A DNA stretch of 64,000 nt from JAFMJV01 sp034436555. GTDB lineage: Bacteria > Chloroflexota > Limnocylindria > Limnocylindrales > CSP1-4. The DNA lies in NCBI GenBank assembly GCA_034436555.1, contig DAOTUU010000061.1, forward strand, positions 1-64,000, given 5' to 3'. Under the pieces are notes generated by a model. It saw nothing but the letters and a program-made list of their open reading frames with translations, searched no databases and was not told the DNA's origin. Positions 1-8,141 of this stretch are shown in pieces (position 1 is the first letter of the stretch; each line of letters opens with the position of its first letter). A program made the position numbers and the translations under genes.

Positions 1-1
1 A

Positions 2-31
2 CGCGGACGCAAGAAGCTGACGCGCGTCTAG
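2..31 (+). CDS. rpmH: 50S ribosomal protein L34, C-terminal end (partial)
   Basis: The first nine complete codons read RGRKKLTRV and end in TAG. This basic tail is what bacterial L34 ends with, and rpmH is the usual gene directly before rnpA. The rest of the gene lies left of the window. The identification rests on this short tail plus its position. Confidence 0.8.
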   Translation, partial: RGRKKLTRV

Positions 32-42
32 GCCGAGCCCGC

Positions 43-387
43 GTGGGCCGGAGCCTCGAGATGCTGCGGTCGCGGCATGACTTCGCGGCGCTCCAGGCGG
101 GGAGCCGCGGGCGGACCCATCCGCTCGTCGCAGTCCGCGCGCGGCGCAACGATCTCGACCGGGACCGGTTCGGGATCTCCACGGGCCGGCGGGTCGGAGG
201 AGCGGTCGTGCGCAATCGCGTCCGGCGCCGCATCCGGGGGATCCTCCGGGGCTGGGATCACGCCGGCGCCGCCTGGGACATCCTCGTCGTGGCCCGACCC
301 GCCAGCGCGGACGCGTCGTACGCGGAGCTTGGGGCAGCGCTGACGAGGCTGCTGACGCAGATCACCACCAAGGAAGGCAGCGCGTGA
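43..387 (+). CDS. rnpA: Ribonuclease P protein component
   Basis: This is the small basic protein subunit of RNase P, which helps the catalytic RNA remove 5' leaders from pre-tRNAs. The 114-residue length is normal. The family signature is visible near the middle as VVRNRVRRRIR (the RNR helix), and the N-terminal RSRHDFAAL segment matches the region that contacts the leader. It lies 11 bases after rpmH and overlaps yidD by four bases (GTGA), so translation is probably coupled. A GTG at 43 is used here. An ATG at 61 has a better-spaced GGAG and gives a protein six residues shorter, so the start is uncertain. Confidence 0.93.
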   Translation: MGRSLEMLRSRHDFAALQAGSRGRTHPLVAVRARRNDLDRDRFGISTGRRVGGAVVRNRVRRRIRGILRGWDHAGAAWDILVVARPASADASYAELGAALTRLLTQITTKEGSA

Positions 388-590
388 AGCGGATGGCGAT
401 CGGGCTCATCCACGCCTATCGGTTCGTGTTCGCGTGGCTGCCGTCACCGTGTCGCTTCGAGCCCAGCTGCTCGCGGTACGCGGAGCAGGCCATCACGCGC
501 TACGGCGTCATCAAGGGGAGCTGGATGGGCATGAGACGGATCACCCGGTGCGGGCCCTGGAATCCCGGCGGCTTCGACCCGGTCCCGTGA
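384..590 (+). CDS. yidD: Membrane protein insertion efficiency factor YidD
   Basis: YidD is a small, amphipathic, membrane-associated protein that assists YidC-dependent insertion. The 68-residue product carries the family pattern: a hydrophobic N-terminal helix, then CRFEPSCSRYAEQAI with its paired cysteines, and the CGPWNPGGFDPVP tail. It starts with GTG inside the rnpA stop and its TGA shares one base with the yidC ATG, so rnpA, yidD and yidC form a translationally coupled set. Confidence 0.95.
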   Translation: MKRMAIGLIHAYRFVFAWLPSPCRFEPSCSRYAEQAITRYGVIKGSWMGMRRITRCGPWNPGGFDPVP

Positions 591-2071
591 TGACATCCGC
601 TTACCTCGGGCTCGCCCGGATCGCGCGCCTGGCGCGCGGCAACCTGCTCCTCGCGGGGATGCTCGCGGCGTGGGTGCTGGCCCAGGTGGCCGGGCCCATC
701 TCGGCCCAGAGTCCCGCCGCGACGCCCGCGGCGGCCACGCCCGCGCCCACCACCGCCGCCGCGCCGTCGGCACCGCCCACCGCCGCGCCCACCGCGCGTC
801 CGTCGAGCGCACCCTCCGCACCTGCGCCCGCCTCCTCGCCTCCCGCCTCCACACCTGCGCCCGCCGCCTCGCCCGCCGCATCGGGGGTGATGGCCGGTCC
901 GGATGCATCGCCCAGCGGCTCGCCGCCACCGTGCCCCAACCCCGCACCGGTCCAGACGCCCACGCCTGCGCCGGGCACCACGCCGATCCCCACCCCGCAC
1001 CCGAACCTGTGCCCCGCCCAGCCGAACGGGGCGGACCCCTTCAGCCTCATCGCATGGGCGTTCACGCCCATCTTCCAGGCGCTGTTCATGGGCCTGGCGT
1101 TCTTCTACAACATCACCCGGGACATCGGCATCGCCATCGTCGCGCTGACCATCGTGATCCGGCTGCTGCTGGTCCCCGTGTTCCGCGCCCAGATCGTGTC
1201 GCAGCGCCGGATGCAGATGCTCCAGCCCGAGCTCAAGGCGATCCAGGCCAAGTACAAGGGAAACCGCGCCAAGGTCTCCGAGGAGCAGATGAAGCTCTAC
1301 AAGGAGCGTGGCGTGAACCCGGCGTCCGGCTGCCTGCCGGCGCTGCTCCAGCTGGTCCTGCTGGTGCCGATGTACCAGGTCTTCAGCCAGGGTCTGAACG
1401 CCCCGAACATCAGCTCCATGCTCTCGATCGCGGGCCACCAGGTCCTCAACGTGGCCTGCTACGACCCGACGAACCCGCTCGCGCCGTGCATCAATCCCGC
1501 AGTGCCCTGGCTGGGCTGGATTCCCATCATCGGCAGCGACGGGATAAGCCTCCAGCCCAACGGCGCGCTGCCCGCCAACCTGCCGGAGATCTTCATCATG
1601 GTGCTGCCGGGCATGTTCGGCCTGTCGCTCCTGGCGCTCGCGGCGGCGCTCCTGCAGCTCGTCCAGACGCGGATGATGGCGACCCAGTCGGATGATCCAC
1701 AGCAGCGCAGCCAGCAGCGCATCTTCCTGATCCTGCCGCTGTTCTCGCTGTTCTACGGCTGGTTCCTCCCGGCGGGCCTGTTCATCTACTGGATCACGAC
1801 CACGATCTTCTCGATCGTCCAGCAGTACCTCATCAATGGCTGGGGCGGCCTGTTCCCGCTGTTCGGGTGGACACCCGGGTTTGCGACGAACCACACGCCC
1901 CGGTTCCCTGTCAAGCCGATCACGCCGCCCGTCAAGCCGGGGGCGCCGGGCACCAGCGGGTTGAACGACAGCGACGCGCCCGCCTCTGCCCGGCGAACCA
2001 CGACAGACAGTGCGGCCGGGACCATCAAGCCGGCTCGCGGCAGAAGCAGCCGGCGAGGGAGACGCCGATGA
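590..2071 (+). CDS. yidC: Membrane protein insertase YidC/Oxa1
   Basis: YidC inserts and folds inner-membrane proteins, alone or with SecYEG. The start is the ATG overlapping the yidD stop, which gives 493 residues. Residues about 10-30 form a first hydrophobic segment. A long low-complexity Ala/Pro/Ser/Thr stretch of about 110 residues follows, replacing the folded periplasmic domain of proteobacterial YidC. The conserved insertase core then begins near residue 150, with FYNITRDIGIAIVALTIVIR, the basic QIVSQRRMQMLQPEL cytoplasmic hairpin, and further membrane segments. A basic C-terminal tail (RSSRRGRRR) may contact ribosomes. It overlaps khpB by four bases. Confidence 0.95.
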   Translation: MTSAYLGLARIARLARGNLLLAGMLAAWVLAQVAGPISAQSPAATPAAATPAPTTAAAPSAPPTAAPTARPSSAPSAPAPASSPPASTPAPAASPAASGVMAGPDASPSGSPPPCPNPAPVQTPTPAPGTTPIPTPHPNLCPAQPNGADPFSLIAWAFTPIFQALFMGLAFFYNITRDIGIAIVALTIVIRLLLVPVFRAQIVSQRRMQMLQPELKAIQAKYKGNRAKVSEEQMKLYKERGVNPASGCLPALLQLVLLVPMYQVFSQGLNAPNISSMLSIAGHQVLNVACYDPTNPLAPCINPAVPWLGWIPIIGSDGISLQPNGALPANLPEIFIMVLPGMFGLSLLALAAALLQLVQTRMMATQSDDPQQRSQQRIFLILPLFSLFYGWFLPAGLFIYWITTTIFSIVQQYLINGWGGLFPLFGWTPGFATNHTPRFPVKPITPPVKPGAPGTSGLNDSDAPASARRTTTDSAAGTIKPARGRSSRRGRRR

Positions 2072-3153
2072 CCGAGTACCAGGAGTTCACGGGCAAGACC
2101 GTCGAGGAGGCCCTGCGCATCGCGCGCGAGTCCTTCGGCGCGGGTGGCCTCGACGACCTCGACTTCGAGATCCTGACACCAGGCAGCAGAGGGGTCCTGG
2201 GCATGGGCGCGGAGCCCGCACGGATCATCGCCGCGCCGCGCGCGGCGCTGGGAGGCGCAGCCCCTCGCCGTGACGCCGCGGCCGCCGTGCCGATGCCGCC
2301 TCCGCCGGCCCGCGAGGAGCGCCGCTCTCCCGACGACCGCGGGCGCGGGCGCCACGACGAGCGCCGGGATCGCCGCGAGGACCGCCGGGATGACCGGCGC
2401 GACCGACGGGACGACCGGCGCGACGACCGCCGCCCTCGGCACGCCGGACCGCCCCCCGATCCCGCGGCCGCCGCGCCGGCGACGGGTTCGGGATCGGGCT
2501 CCCGATCCGACCCCGAGACCACGCAGAGCCACGCGCCTCGCCGCGACGACCATGGCCGGGGCAGCGCACCCAAGGGCGGGGACGCTGACCGGCGCGCGTC
2601 CGGGGTGTCCCAGCGCGAGGCCGCGGAGGTGGCCAGCGCGCGCGCGTCGACGGTGTCCGAGCGAGAGGAGATCCAGGCGGCCGAGGCCTCGCCGGAGGCG
2701 CTGGCCGCGGGCAAGGAGATCCTCGAGCAGCTCGTCGCGCTGATGGGCTTCCGCGCCACGGTCACCGTGCATGCGGGCTCCACCTCCAAGATCGGCATCT
2801 CGGGTGTCGACGAGGAGGAGAAGGAGTCCCTGGGCGCGCTCATCGGCCGGAAGGGCGAACGCCTGTCGGCCCTTCAGCACCTCGTCAACCTGATGCTGTC
2901 TCGCCGCATGGGCGAATGGACCCGGGTGCTGGTCGATGTGGAGGATTACCGTGGTCGGCGCGAGCGCCAGCTGGGCGAGATCGCCCGGCGGGCGGCCGAG
3001 CGCGTGCGCGAGACCGGCACCATGCTTCAGCTGGAGCCCATGCCCGCGCTCGAGCGGCGCTGGGTGCACCTCGCGCTCAAGGGCGAGCCGGGGGTGGCCA
3101 CGCAGTCCATCGGCGAGGAGCCGCAGCGGCGGATCGTGGTCCTGCCCGTCTGA
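2068..3153 (+). CDS. khpB: RNA-binding protein KhpB (Jag), Jag_N-KH-R3H
   Basis: This is a KH/R3H RNA-binding protein of the Jag/KhpB family, which acts with KhpA as a post-transcriptional regulator linked to cell-wall growth. The ATG overlapping the yidC stop gives 361 residues. Residues 1-50 form the Jag_N domain (EFTGKTVEEALRIARESFG). Residues about 75-190 are a linker rich in Arg, Asp and Glu, with RRD repeats. A KH domain with an IGRKGE loop follows, and then an R3H-like end with ERRWVHLAL and GEEPQRRIVV. The usual Jag is 200-260 residues, so the extra length is the charged linker. Confidence 0.93.
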   Translation: MTEYQEFTGKTVEEALRIARESFGAGGLDDLDFEILTPGSRGVLGMGAEPARIIAAPRAALGGAAPRRDAAAAVPMPPPPAREERRSPDDRGRGRHDERRDRREDRRDDRRDRRDDRRDDRRPRHAGPPPDPAAAAPATGSGSGSRSDPETTQSHAPRRDDHGRGSAPKGGDADRRASGVSQREAAEVASARASTVSEREEIQAAEASPEALAAGKEILEQLVALMGFRATVTVHAGSTSKIGISGVDEEEKESLGALIGRKGERLSALQHLVNLMLSRRMGEWTRVLVDVEDYRGRRERQLGEIARRAAERVRETGTMLQLEPMPALERRWVHLALKGEPGVATQSIGEEPQRRIVVLPV

Positions 3154-3212
3154 CGGGACGGCACCCACCGCCGCGACCATCCAAGCCCACAGCCCCCGCT
3201 CGAGGTCTCCAT

Positions 3213-4211
3213 ATGCTCACCCTCGGTTACAAGGCGTCCGCGGAGCAGTTCGGTCCGCGTCGCCTCCTGGGCCTCGCCGTCGCCGCCGAGCAGGCGGGTT
3301 TTGACAGCGTGTGGACCAGCGACCACTATCAGCCCTGGCGCCACACGGACGGTCACGCGCCGAATGCGCTCGTGTGGCTGGGTGCGGCCGCCGCGGCGAC
3401 CCACCGGGTCATCCTCGGCACGTCCGTGCTCACGCCCTCGTTCCGCTACAACCCGGCCATCGTGGCTCAGGCGTTCGCGACCCTCGGGTGCCTGGCGCCC
3501 GGCCGGGTGATCCTGGGCGTGGGCACCGGAGAGTCGCTCAACGAGGTCGTCGTGGGCGTCGACTGGCCGGAGCAGTCGGAGCGCTTCGCCCGTCTCAAGG
3601 AATCCGTGGACCTCATCGGGACGCTGTTCCGCGACGAGTTCGTGAGCTATGAGGGCCAGTTCTACCGGACCCACAACGCCACCGTCTACGATCGGCCCGA
3701 CCAGCCCGTGCCCATCTACATCGCGGCGTCGGGGCCCGCCGCCGCCCGGCTCGCGGGGCGTGTCGCGGACGGCTTCATCTGCACCTCCGGCAAGGGCAGG
3801 GAGCTCTACACCGACACGCTCATCCCGGCCGTGGCGGAGGGGGCGCAGAAGGCGGGCCGGGACGCGTCGGCGCTGGGCATGATGATCGAGATGAAGGTGT
3901 CCTTCGACCTCGATCGCTCACAGGCCATGGAGGACACGAAGATCTGGGCGGCCCTGGCCCTGCCCGGCGAGAAGAAGATGGGCGTCGAGGACCCGCGCGA
4001 GATGGAGCGGCTCGCGAAGGAGGTCGAGGACGTCGCCCACCGCCGGTGGCTCGTGTCGGACGACGTCGACGAGCACCTGGAGCAGATCCGGCCGTACCTG
4101 GAGTGGGGCTTCACGCACCTCGTGTTCCACTTCCCGGGCGACGACCAGGAGGCCGCAATCAGGCGGTACGGCGAGCTGATCCTGCCCCGGCTGCGCGAGC
4201 GCTTCGGCTGA
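3213..4211 (+). CDS. fgd: F420-dependent glucose-6-phosphate dehydrogenase (LLM family)
   Basis: This luciferase-like TIM-barrel oxidoreductase is predicted to oxidise glucose-6-phosphate with coenzyme F420, supplying F420H2. At 332 residues it is close to mycobacterial Fgd1 (336). The diagnostic segment TSDHYQPW (Asp37, His38, Trp42) matches the catalytic His and Trp region of Fgd, and VGTGESLNE holds the conserved active-site Glu. Other LLM enzymes share the fold, so the exact sugar-phosphate specificity is inferred. It has its own intergenic region after khpB and converges with the M20 gene across only 34 bases. Confidence 0.82.
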   Translation: MLTLGYKASAEQFGPRRLLGLAVAAEQAGFDSVWTSDHYQPWRHTDGHAPNALVWLGAAAAATHRVILGTSVLTPSFRYNPAIVAQAFATLGCLAPGRVILGVGTGESLNEVVVGVDWPEQSERFARLKESVDLIGTLFRDEFVSYEGQFYRTHNATVYDRPDQPVPIYIAASGPAAARLAGRVADGFICTSGKGRELYTDTLIPAVAEGAQKAGRDASALGMMIEMKVSFDLDRSQAMEDTKIWAALALPGEKKMGVEDPREMERLAKEVEDVAHRRWLVSDDVDEHLEQIRPYLEWGFTHLVFHFPGDDQEAAIRRYGELILPRLRERFG

Positions 4212-4245
4212 GCGACATCCGCCGAGCCGCGTCCGTGGGGGGCGC

Positions 4246-5463
4246 TCAGCGGGCGGCGCCGTCCGCGAGCACCCGCATGGCCACCGCCGCGTACGTCGCC
4301 ACCCCGAGCGCCATCGCCGCCTCGTCGAAGACGACCCGGTTGGAGTGGTTCGCGGGAGCGGTGGACGGGTCCTCGTGGGCGGGCCGCGCGCCCAGGAAGA
4401 ACATCGCCCCGGGCACCTGCTCCAGGACGTAGGAGAAGTCCTCGGCGCCCATGATGGGCGACGCCATCTCCACGACGCGCTCCTCGCCCGCCAGGGCGAC
4501 GCACTCCTCTCGGGCCATGGCCACGAAGGCCGGGTCACACACGGTCACCGGGAAGCCCGGCACGAGCAGCACCTCGGCGGTGGCGCCGTGTGCCGCGCAG
4601 ACACCCGCGACGACCCTGTCCAGGCGCTCGCGCATGGCCTCCCGCTGCGTCGCGGACACGGTCCGGATGGTGCCCTCCAGGAACGCGGTCTCGGGGATGA
4701 TGTTGTTGGTGGTGCCGGTGGAGATGCGGGTGACCGAGAGCACCGCCGGATCGAACACGTCGACCCTGCGCGTGACCATGAGGTTGAGCGCCAGGACCAC
4801 CTCGGCCGCGACGGGCACAGGGTCCAGCGCCAGGTGCGGCGCGGATCCATGGCCGCCGCGTCCCGTGATGGTGATCTCGAAGCGGTCGGCGGACGCGAGC
4901 AGCGGCCCGGCGCGATGGTGCAGCTCGCCGCTCGGATAGTACGTGGTGATGTGGAGCGCGAAGGCGCCCGCGGGACGCTCCCCGGTGACGTCCAGCAGCC
5001 CCTCCTCGAGCATGAACCGGGCGCCGTGCCACCCCTCCTCCCCGGGCTGGAACATGAGCACCACCGTGCCGGGCAGGGTCGCCCGCCGCTCCTGGAGCAG
5101 TCGCGCCGCACCCAGCAGCATCGCCACGTGGGTGTCGTGGCCACAGGCGTGCATCCGGCCGGGCGCCTCCGACGCGAACTCCAGACCGGTGTCCTCGTCG
5201 AGGGGCAGGGCGTCCATGTCCGCTCGCAGGAGCACGCACGGGCCCGGTCGGCCGCCGCGGATGACGGCGACCAGGCTCGTGACGGCCGTGCCCGACATGG
5301 GCTCCAGGCCGATCGCGCGCAGGTGCTGGGCGACCAGCGCCTGCGTCTGCGGCAGCGTGTTGCCGAGCTCGGGGATGCGATGGAGCCGGCGCCGGACGTC
5401 GATGACATCCGGAAGGATCGTGCGGGCGGCCTCCAGCAGGGCGGCGTGGTCGGTGGTGCTCAT
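4246..5463 (-). CDS. M20 family amidohydrolase (hippurate/IAA-amino acid hydrolase type)
   Basis: This is a metal-dependent amidohydrolase of the M20D type, which releases an amino acid from an N-acyl conjugate. The 405-residue length is typical. Metal-binding motifs are clear: RADMDALPL, then MHACGHDTHVAMLLGAA with the Cys and His ligands, and FQPGEEG with the catalytic Glu pair. It is the last gene of a minus-strand set that starts at the fused permease and runs through the binding protein and the MetE-like gene, so it may process the imported compound. The substrate is not determinable here. Confidence 0.85.
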   Translation of the reverse strand: MSTTDHAALLEAARTILPDVIDVRRRLHRIPELGNTLPQTQALVAQHLRAIGLEPMSGTAVTSLVAVIRGGRPGPCVLLRADMDALPLDEDTGLEFASEAPGRMHACGHDTHVAMLLGAARLLQERRATLPGTVVLMFQPGEEGWHGARFMLEEGLLDVTGERPAGAFALHITTYYPSGELHHRAGPLLASADRFEITITGRGGHGSAPHLALDPVPVAAEVVLALNLMVTRRVDVFDPAVLSVTRISTGTTNNIIPETAFLEGTIRTVSATQREAMRERLDRVVAGVCAAHGATAEVLLVPGFPVTVCDPAFVAMAREECVALAGEERVVEMASPIMGAEDFSYVLEQVPGAMFFLGARPAHEDPSTAPANHSNRVVFDEAAMALGVATYAAVAMRVLADGAAR

Positions 5464-5524
5464 GGGACGGAGTCTAGGCGTCCGCGCGGCGGAGAAAGCG
5501 AGTCGCGCCGCACCCGGCGCCGCG

Positions 5525-6580
5525 TCAGTCCGCGTCCTCGGGTCGCCGTCCGAGCGCTGTCAGCGCGGCGAGATGATGGGCGTGCAGCGTGCGCAGCGAG
5601 CGGATCTGACAGGTGGCCGGATCCTCCTGGAGCGCCCGGGCCACCTCACCCAGCGGCCCGAGCTTGCCCAGGACCACGGCCGTGCCCAGCGACTCCACCT
5701 TCTGGCGCGCGGCGCGCCGAGGGATTCCCGCCAGACTCCCTGACGTGGACACGCCGACCCGGACGTGGCCCCGGCTGCCGCTCTCCGCGGCGAGCGTGCC
5801 CGCCCAGACGAGCATCTCCGGATCATCGGGGGCCGGGTTCGCGGCGTCCGCGGCCCCCACGATGACACCCGTCTCGGGCGGCAGCGCATGGATGAGACGC
5901 CATGCATCGATGCCTGCGCCAGGCGTGCGCACATCCACGATCAGGCTCTGGAGCGGCAGTCCGGCCAGACGCGCATGGCCTCGGGGATGCGCGGCGCCGC
6001 CCGTGATGGCGAGCGACACGTGGAGGTCCGGCAGTCGCCGGACCACCCCCGTGAGCAGCTCGCACAGGTCATCCCATGCCGCGTCGTCCTCGCCGATGGC
6101 GGGGATCGCGAACTCATCGAGCTGGAGCACGGGGACCATCGCGCCACGCAGCGCCACGCCTGCCGCCACGACGGCGTCGGCGACGTCGCGCGCGACGGCC
6201 CGTCGCTCCGTGCTCGTCCGGGCGATCGCGCGCGCCGAGGACCAGGGTCCGGGCAGCACCTGCTTGACGAGCGAATCGATGCCGTCGTCCGCCCAGCGCC
6301 AGGCCGCCACGAGCGCCTCCGGCGTCACCACGCCCGCCAGCAGGTCCCGCGCCAGCTCAGCTGGGGTCTCCGCCCGCCAGCGGGCCCAGTTGTCGGAGAC
6401 CATCGACAGGCCGTGGCGGGCCTGTTCGGCCACGATCTCGGTGACCCAGGAGTCCGCGGCGGCCTGGAACGCCGCCTCCGTCGACGCTCCGGAGGCCCAG
6501 CGACGCCGGGCCTCCCCGAAGTCGTCCGTGGCGTTCGGGAGCGCGCCGAAGGGGTAGCCCCCGCAGATGGCGGCGAACAT
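5525..6580 (-). CDS. MetE-like (cobalamin-independent methionine synthase fold) protein lacking zinc ligands
   Basis: The 351-residue product follows the C-terminal barrel of cobalamin-independent methionine synthase. KQVLPGPWSSARA corresponds to the family's LPGP segment, VLQLDEFAI to the QIDEPAL motif, and the late VSTSGSLAGIPRRAARQK to the segment that ends the barrel. However, the usual zinc ligands are not visible. The region matching H-x-C reads VSLAITGG, and the last Cys segment (PDCGL in MetE) reads TSGSL. It is therefore unlikely to be a methionine synthase and may act on another substrate of the transport cluster. The function is unknown. Confidence 0.6.
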   Translation of the reverse strand: MFAAICGGYPFGALPNATDDFGEARRRWASGASTEAAFQAAADSWVTEIVAEQARHGLSMVSDNWARWRAETPAELARDLLAGVVTPEALVAAWRWADDGIDSLVKQVLPGPWSSARAIARTSTERRAVARDVADAVVAAGVALRGAMVPVLQLDEFAIPAIGEDDAAWDDLCELLTGVVRRLPDLHVSLAITGGAAHPRGHARLAGLPLQSLIVDVRTPGAGIDAWRLIHALPPETGVIVGAADAANPAPDDPEMLVWAGTLAAESGSRGHVRVGVSTSGSLAGIPRRAARQKVESLGTAVVLGKLGPLGEVARALQEDPATCQIRSLRTLHAHHLAALTALGRRPEDAD

Positions 6581-6592
6581 CGGAGTGGATGG

Positions 6593-6668
6593 TCGATCGC
6601 CCTTGGGGCGGGCGCTCCCCGGACCGGAGGGAGGAGGCTCCGGTCGGGGACCGCCCGCGGGCGATCGA
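6593..6668 (-). other. Large stem-loop in the gap after the binding-protein gene
   Basis: This 76-base element has an outer stem of ten pairs (6593-6602 with 6659-6668, TCGATCGCCC/GGGCGATCGA). Inside it is a nearly perfect stem of about 19 pairs closing on a loop around 6627-6640. It occupies most of the 111-base gap between the substrate-binding protein gene and the downstream MetE-like gene. Such elements often cap and stabilise the abundant binding-protein mRNA or reduce read-through. No U-run follows it, so it is not a plain intrinsic terminator. Confidence 0.6.
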
Positions 6669-6691
6669 TTGAGGGTCGCGCCGCCGGCCGA

Positions 6692-8044
6692 TCAGGCCAG
6701 CAGCCACTCCTGGATGACCTTGTTGACGCCGTCGATGGCCGCCTGGTGGGCTGCCGCCGCGTCGTACTCGCCGGAGATCATCTTGGCCAGGACCTCGTCG
6801 AACACGGGATTCCAGTCGTATGGGGCACCCCAGCGGTTCATGCCGCCCTGCGACTGGACGGCCCACACGGGCACCAGGTCGGCGTCGGCCGCCTGGACGG
6901 CCGGGTCGTTCAGGACGCTCGTCCGGGTCGGTGGATAGCGCTCCGGCGCCAGGGCCACCTGGAGGCAGACCGGCTGCGAGAACTGCGTCAGCAGGTAGCT
7001 CTTGCCCGCGTCCTGCTGGACCGAGAACCGCGACAGGCCCAGGCCATCGGACCCGTTGACGGTGCCCGTGCTGCCAGGGGCGATGCCCGGGTTGGCCATC
7101 CGGGCGTACTTCGCCACCATGTCGCCCTCGGGCACCGAATCCTCGCCTGCGATGACGAACGCCACGTTGCCCTGGCCGAAGATAACGAACGCGTCGTGCT
7201 CGTTCTTGGTGTTGTTGTACGAGGGGTCCCAGAACCCCTCCTTGAGGCCGCGCTCGATGACCTGGAAGGTCTTGAGGCCCTCCTCGTTGTTGAACAGGAG
7301 CTGCGTCCGGTCGTCGCTGAACATGGGCTTGCCCAGCGAGTTGTACATCTGCATGTAGTAGAAGGCGGCGAAGATGCCGCCCTCGCCCAGCCATGGCTGG
7401 ACGCAGGGGATGATCCCCTTCTCCTTGAACGCCGGGGTCAGGTCGATCAGCTCGTCCCAGGTCTTCGGCGGCTCCTCCAGGCCGACCTGCGCGAACAGGT
7501 CCTTGTTGTAGCCGGAGAGGAAGCCGGAGTAGTGGATGGGCAGCCCCCGCAGCACGCCGTCACTGGCGGTGTACGTCGAGATGGCCGCTGGGTAGTAGTC
7601 GTCCAGGTCGTCCACCTGACCCCAGTCGCTGACCGCGACCAGGATCCGCGCGCCGAAGCGCGCCATGAAGTTGTCGCTCGTGTAGATCGTGTCCCAGTTG
7701 GAGTCACCCGTGGAGATCATGGCCGCGAGCACCGCGGGCTTCTCGGTGAACGGCACGTTGGTGAACGTGGCGTTGCCACCGGTCCTGGCGTTCCACGCGG
7801 CGAGGCCGATCCCCTCGGCGGTGAGCGAGTAGCCGCCGGAGAACCCCTGCAGCATGACGCCCGCGAACGAGCCGTCGCCCGTCGCGGCGGGCGTGGGCTC
7901 GGGCGTCGCCGAGGGGTCCTGCGCCCTGACGCCGGTCGCCGCCACGAACGCGGCGGCGCTCGCCGCCAGACCGCCCGCCAGCACCTGGCGCCGCGAGACC
8001 TGCTTGGCCAGCAGGGCATCCGTTCCCTGCCTCAGATCCGTCAT
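6692..8044 (-). CDS. ABC transporter substrate-binding protein, family 1 (Tat-exported)
   Basis: This is a solute-binding protein of the MalE/UgpB type that delivers a carbohydrate-like solute to the adjacent permease. The 450-residue product begins with a twin-arginine signal (VSRRQVLAGG, then an Ala-rich hydrophobic stretch), followed by a Pro/Thr linker and the type 1 periplasmic-binding fold, with segments such as YDWNPVFDEVL near the end. A strong AGGAGG sits five bases before the ATG. It lies between the fused permease gene upstream and the MetE-like gene downstream. The ligand cannot be told from sequence. Confidence 0.88.
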   Translation of the reverse strand: MTDLRQGTDALLAKQVSRRQVLAGGLAASAAAFVAATGVRAQDPSATPEPTPAATGDGSFAGVMLQGFSGGYSLTAEGIGLAAWNARTGGNATFTNVPFTEKPAVLAAMISTGDSNWDTIYTSDNFMARFGARILVAVSDWGQVDDLDDYYPAAISTYTASDGVLRGLPIHYSGFLSGYNKDLFAQVGLEEPPKTWDELIDLTPAFKEKGIIPCVQPWLGEGGIFAAFYYMQMYNSLGKPMFSDDRTQLLFNNEEGLKTFQVIERGLKEGFWDPSYNNTKNEHDAFVIFGQGNVAFVIAGEDSVPEGDMVAKYARMANPGIAPGSTGTVNGSDGLGLSRFSVQQDAGKSYLLTQFSQPVCLQVALAPERYPPTRTSVLNDPAVQAADADLVPVWAVQSQGGMNRWGAPYDWNPVFDEVLAKMISGEYDAAAAHQAAIDGVNKVIQEWLLA

Positions 8045-8089
8045 CGTGTCCTCCTCGAGTGTGGCCGGCGCGCCGCTGGGGGCGGCCGT

Positions 8090-8107
8090 GACGACCCGTG
8101 GGTCGTC
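8090..8107 (-). other. Short stem-loop between permease and binding-protein genes
   Basis: An eight-pair inverted repeat (GACGACCC / GGGTCGTC) with a two-base centre lies in the gap between the permease stop and the binding-protein start. It may be a processing or differential-expression element. Nothing else supports it. Confidence 0.35.
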
Positions 8108-8141
8108 GCCTGCAGCGCGTCCACCCGGGACGCCTCGCGAC

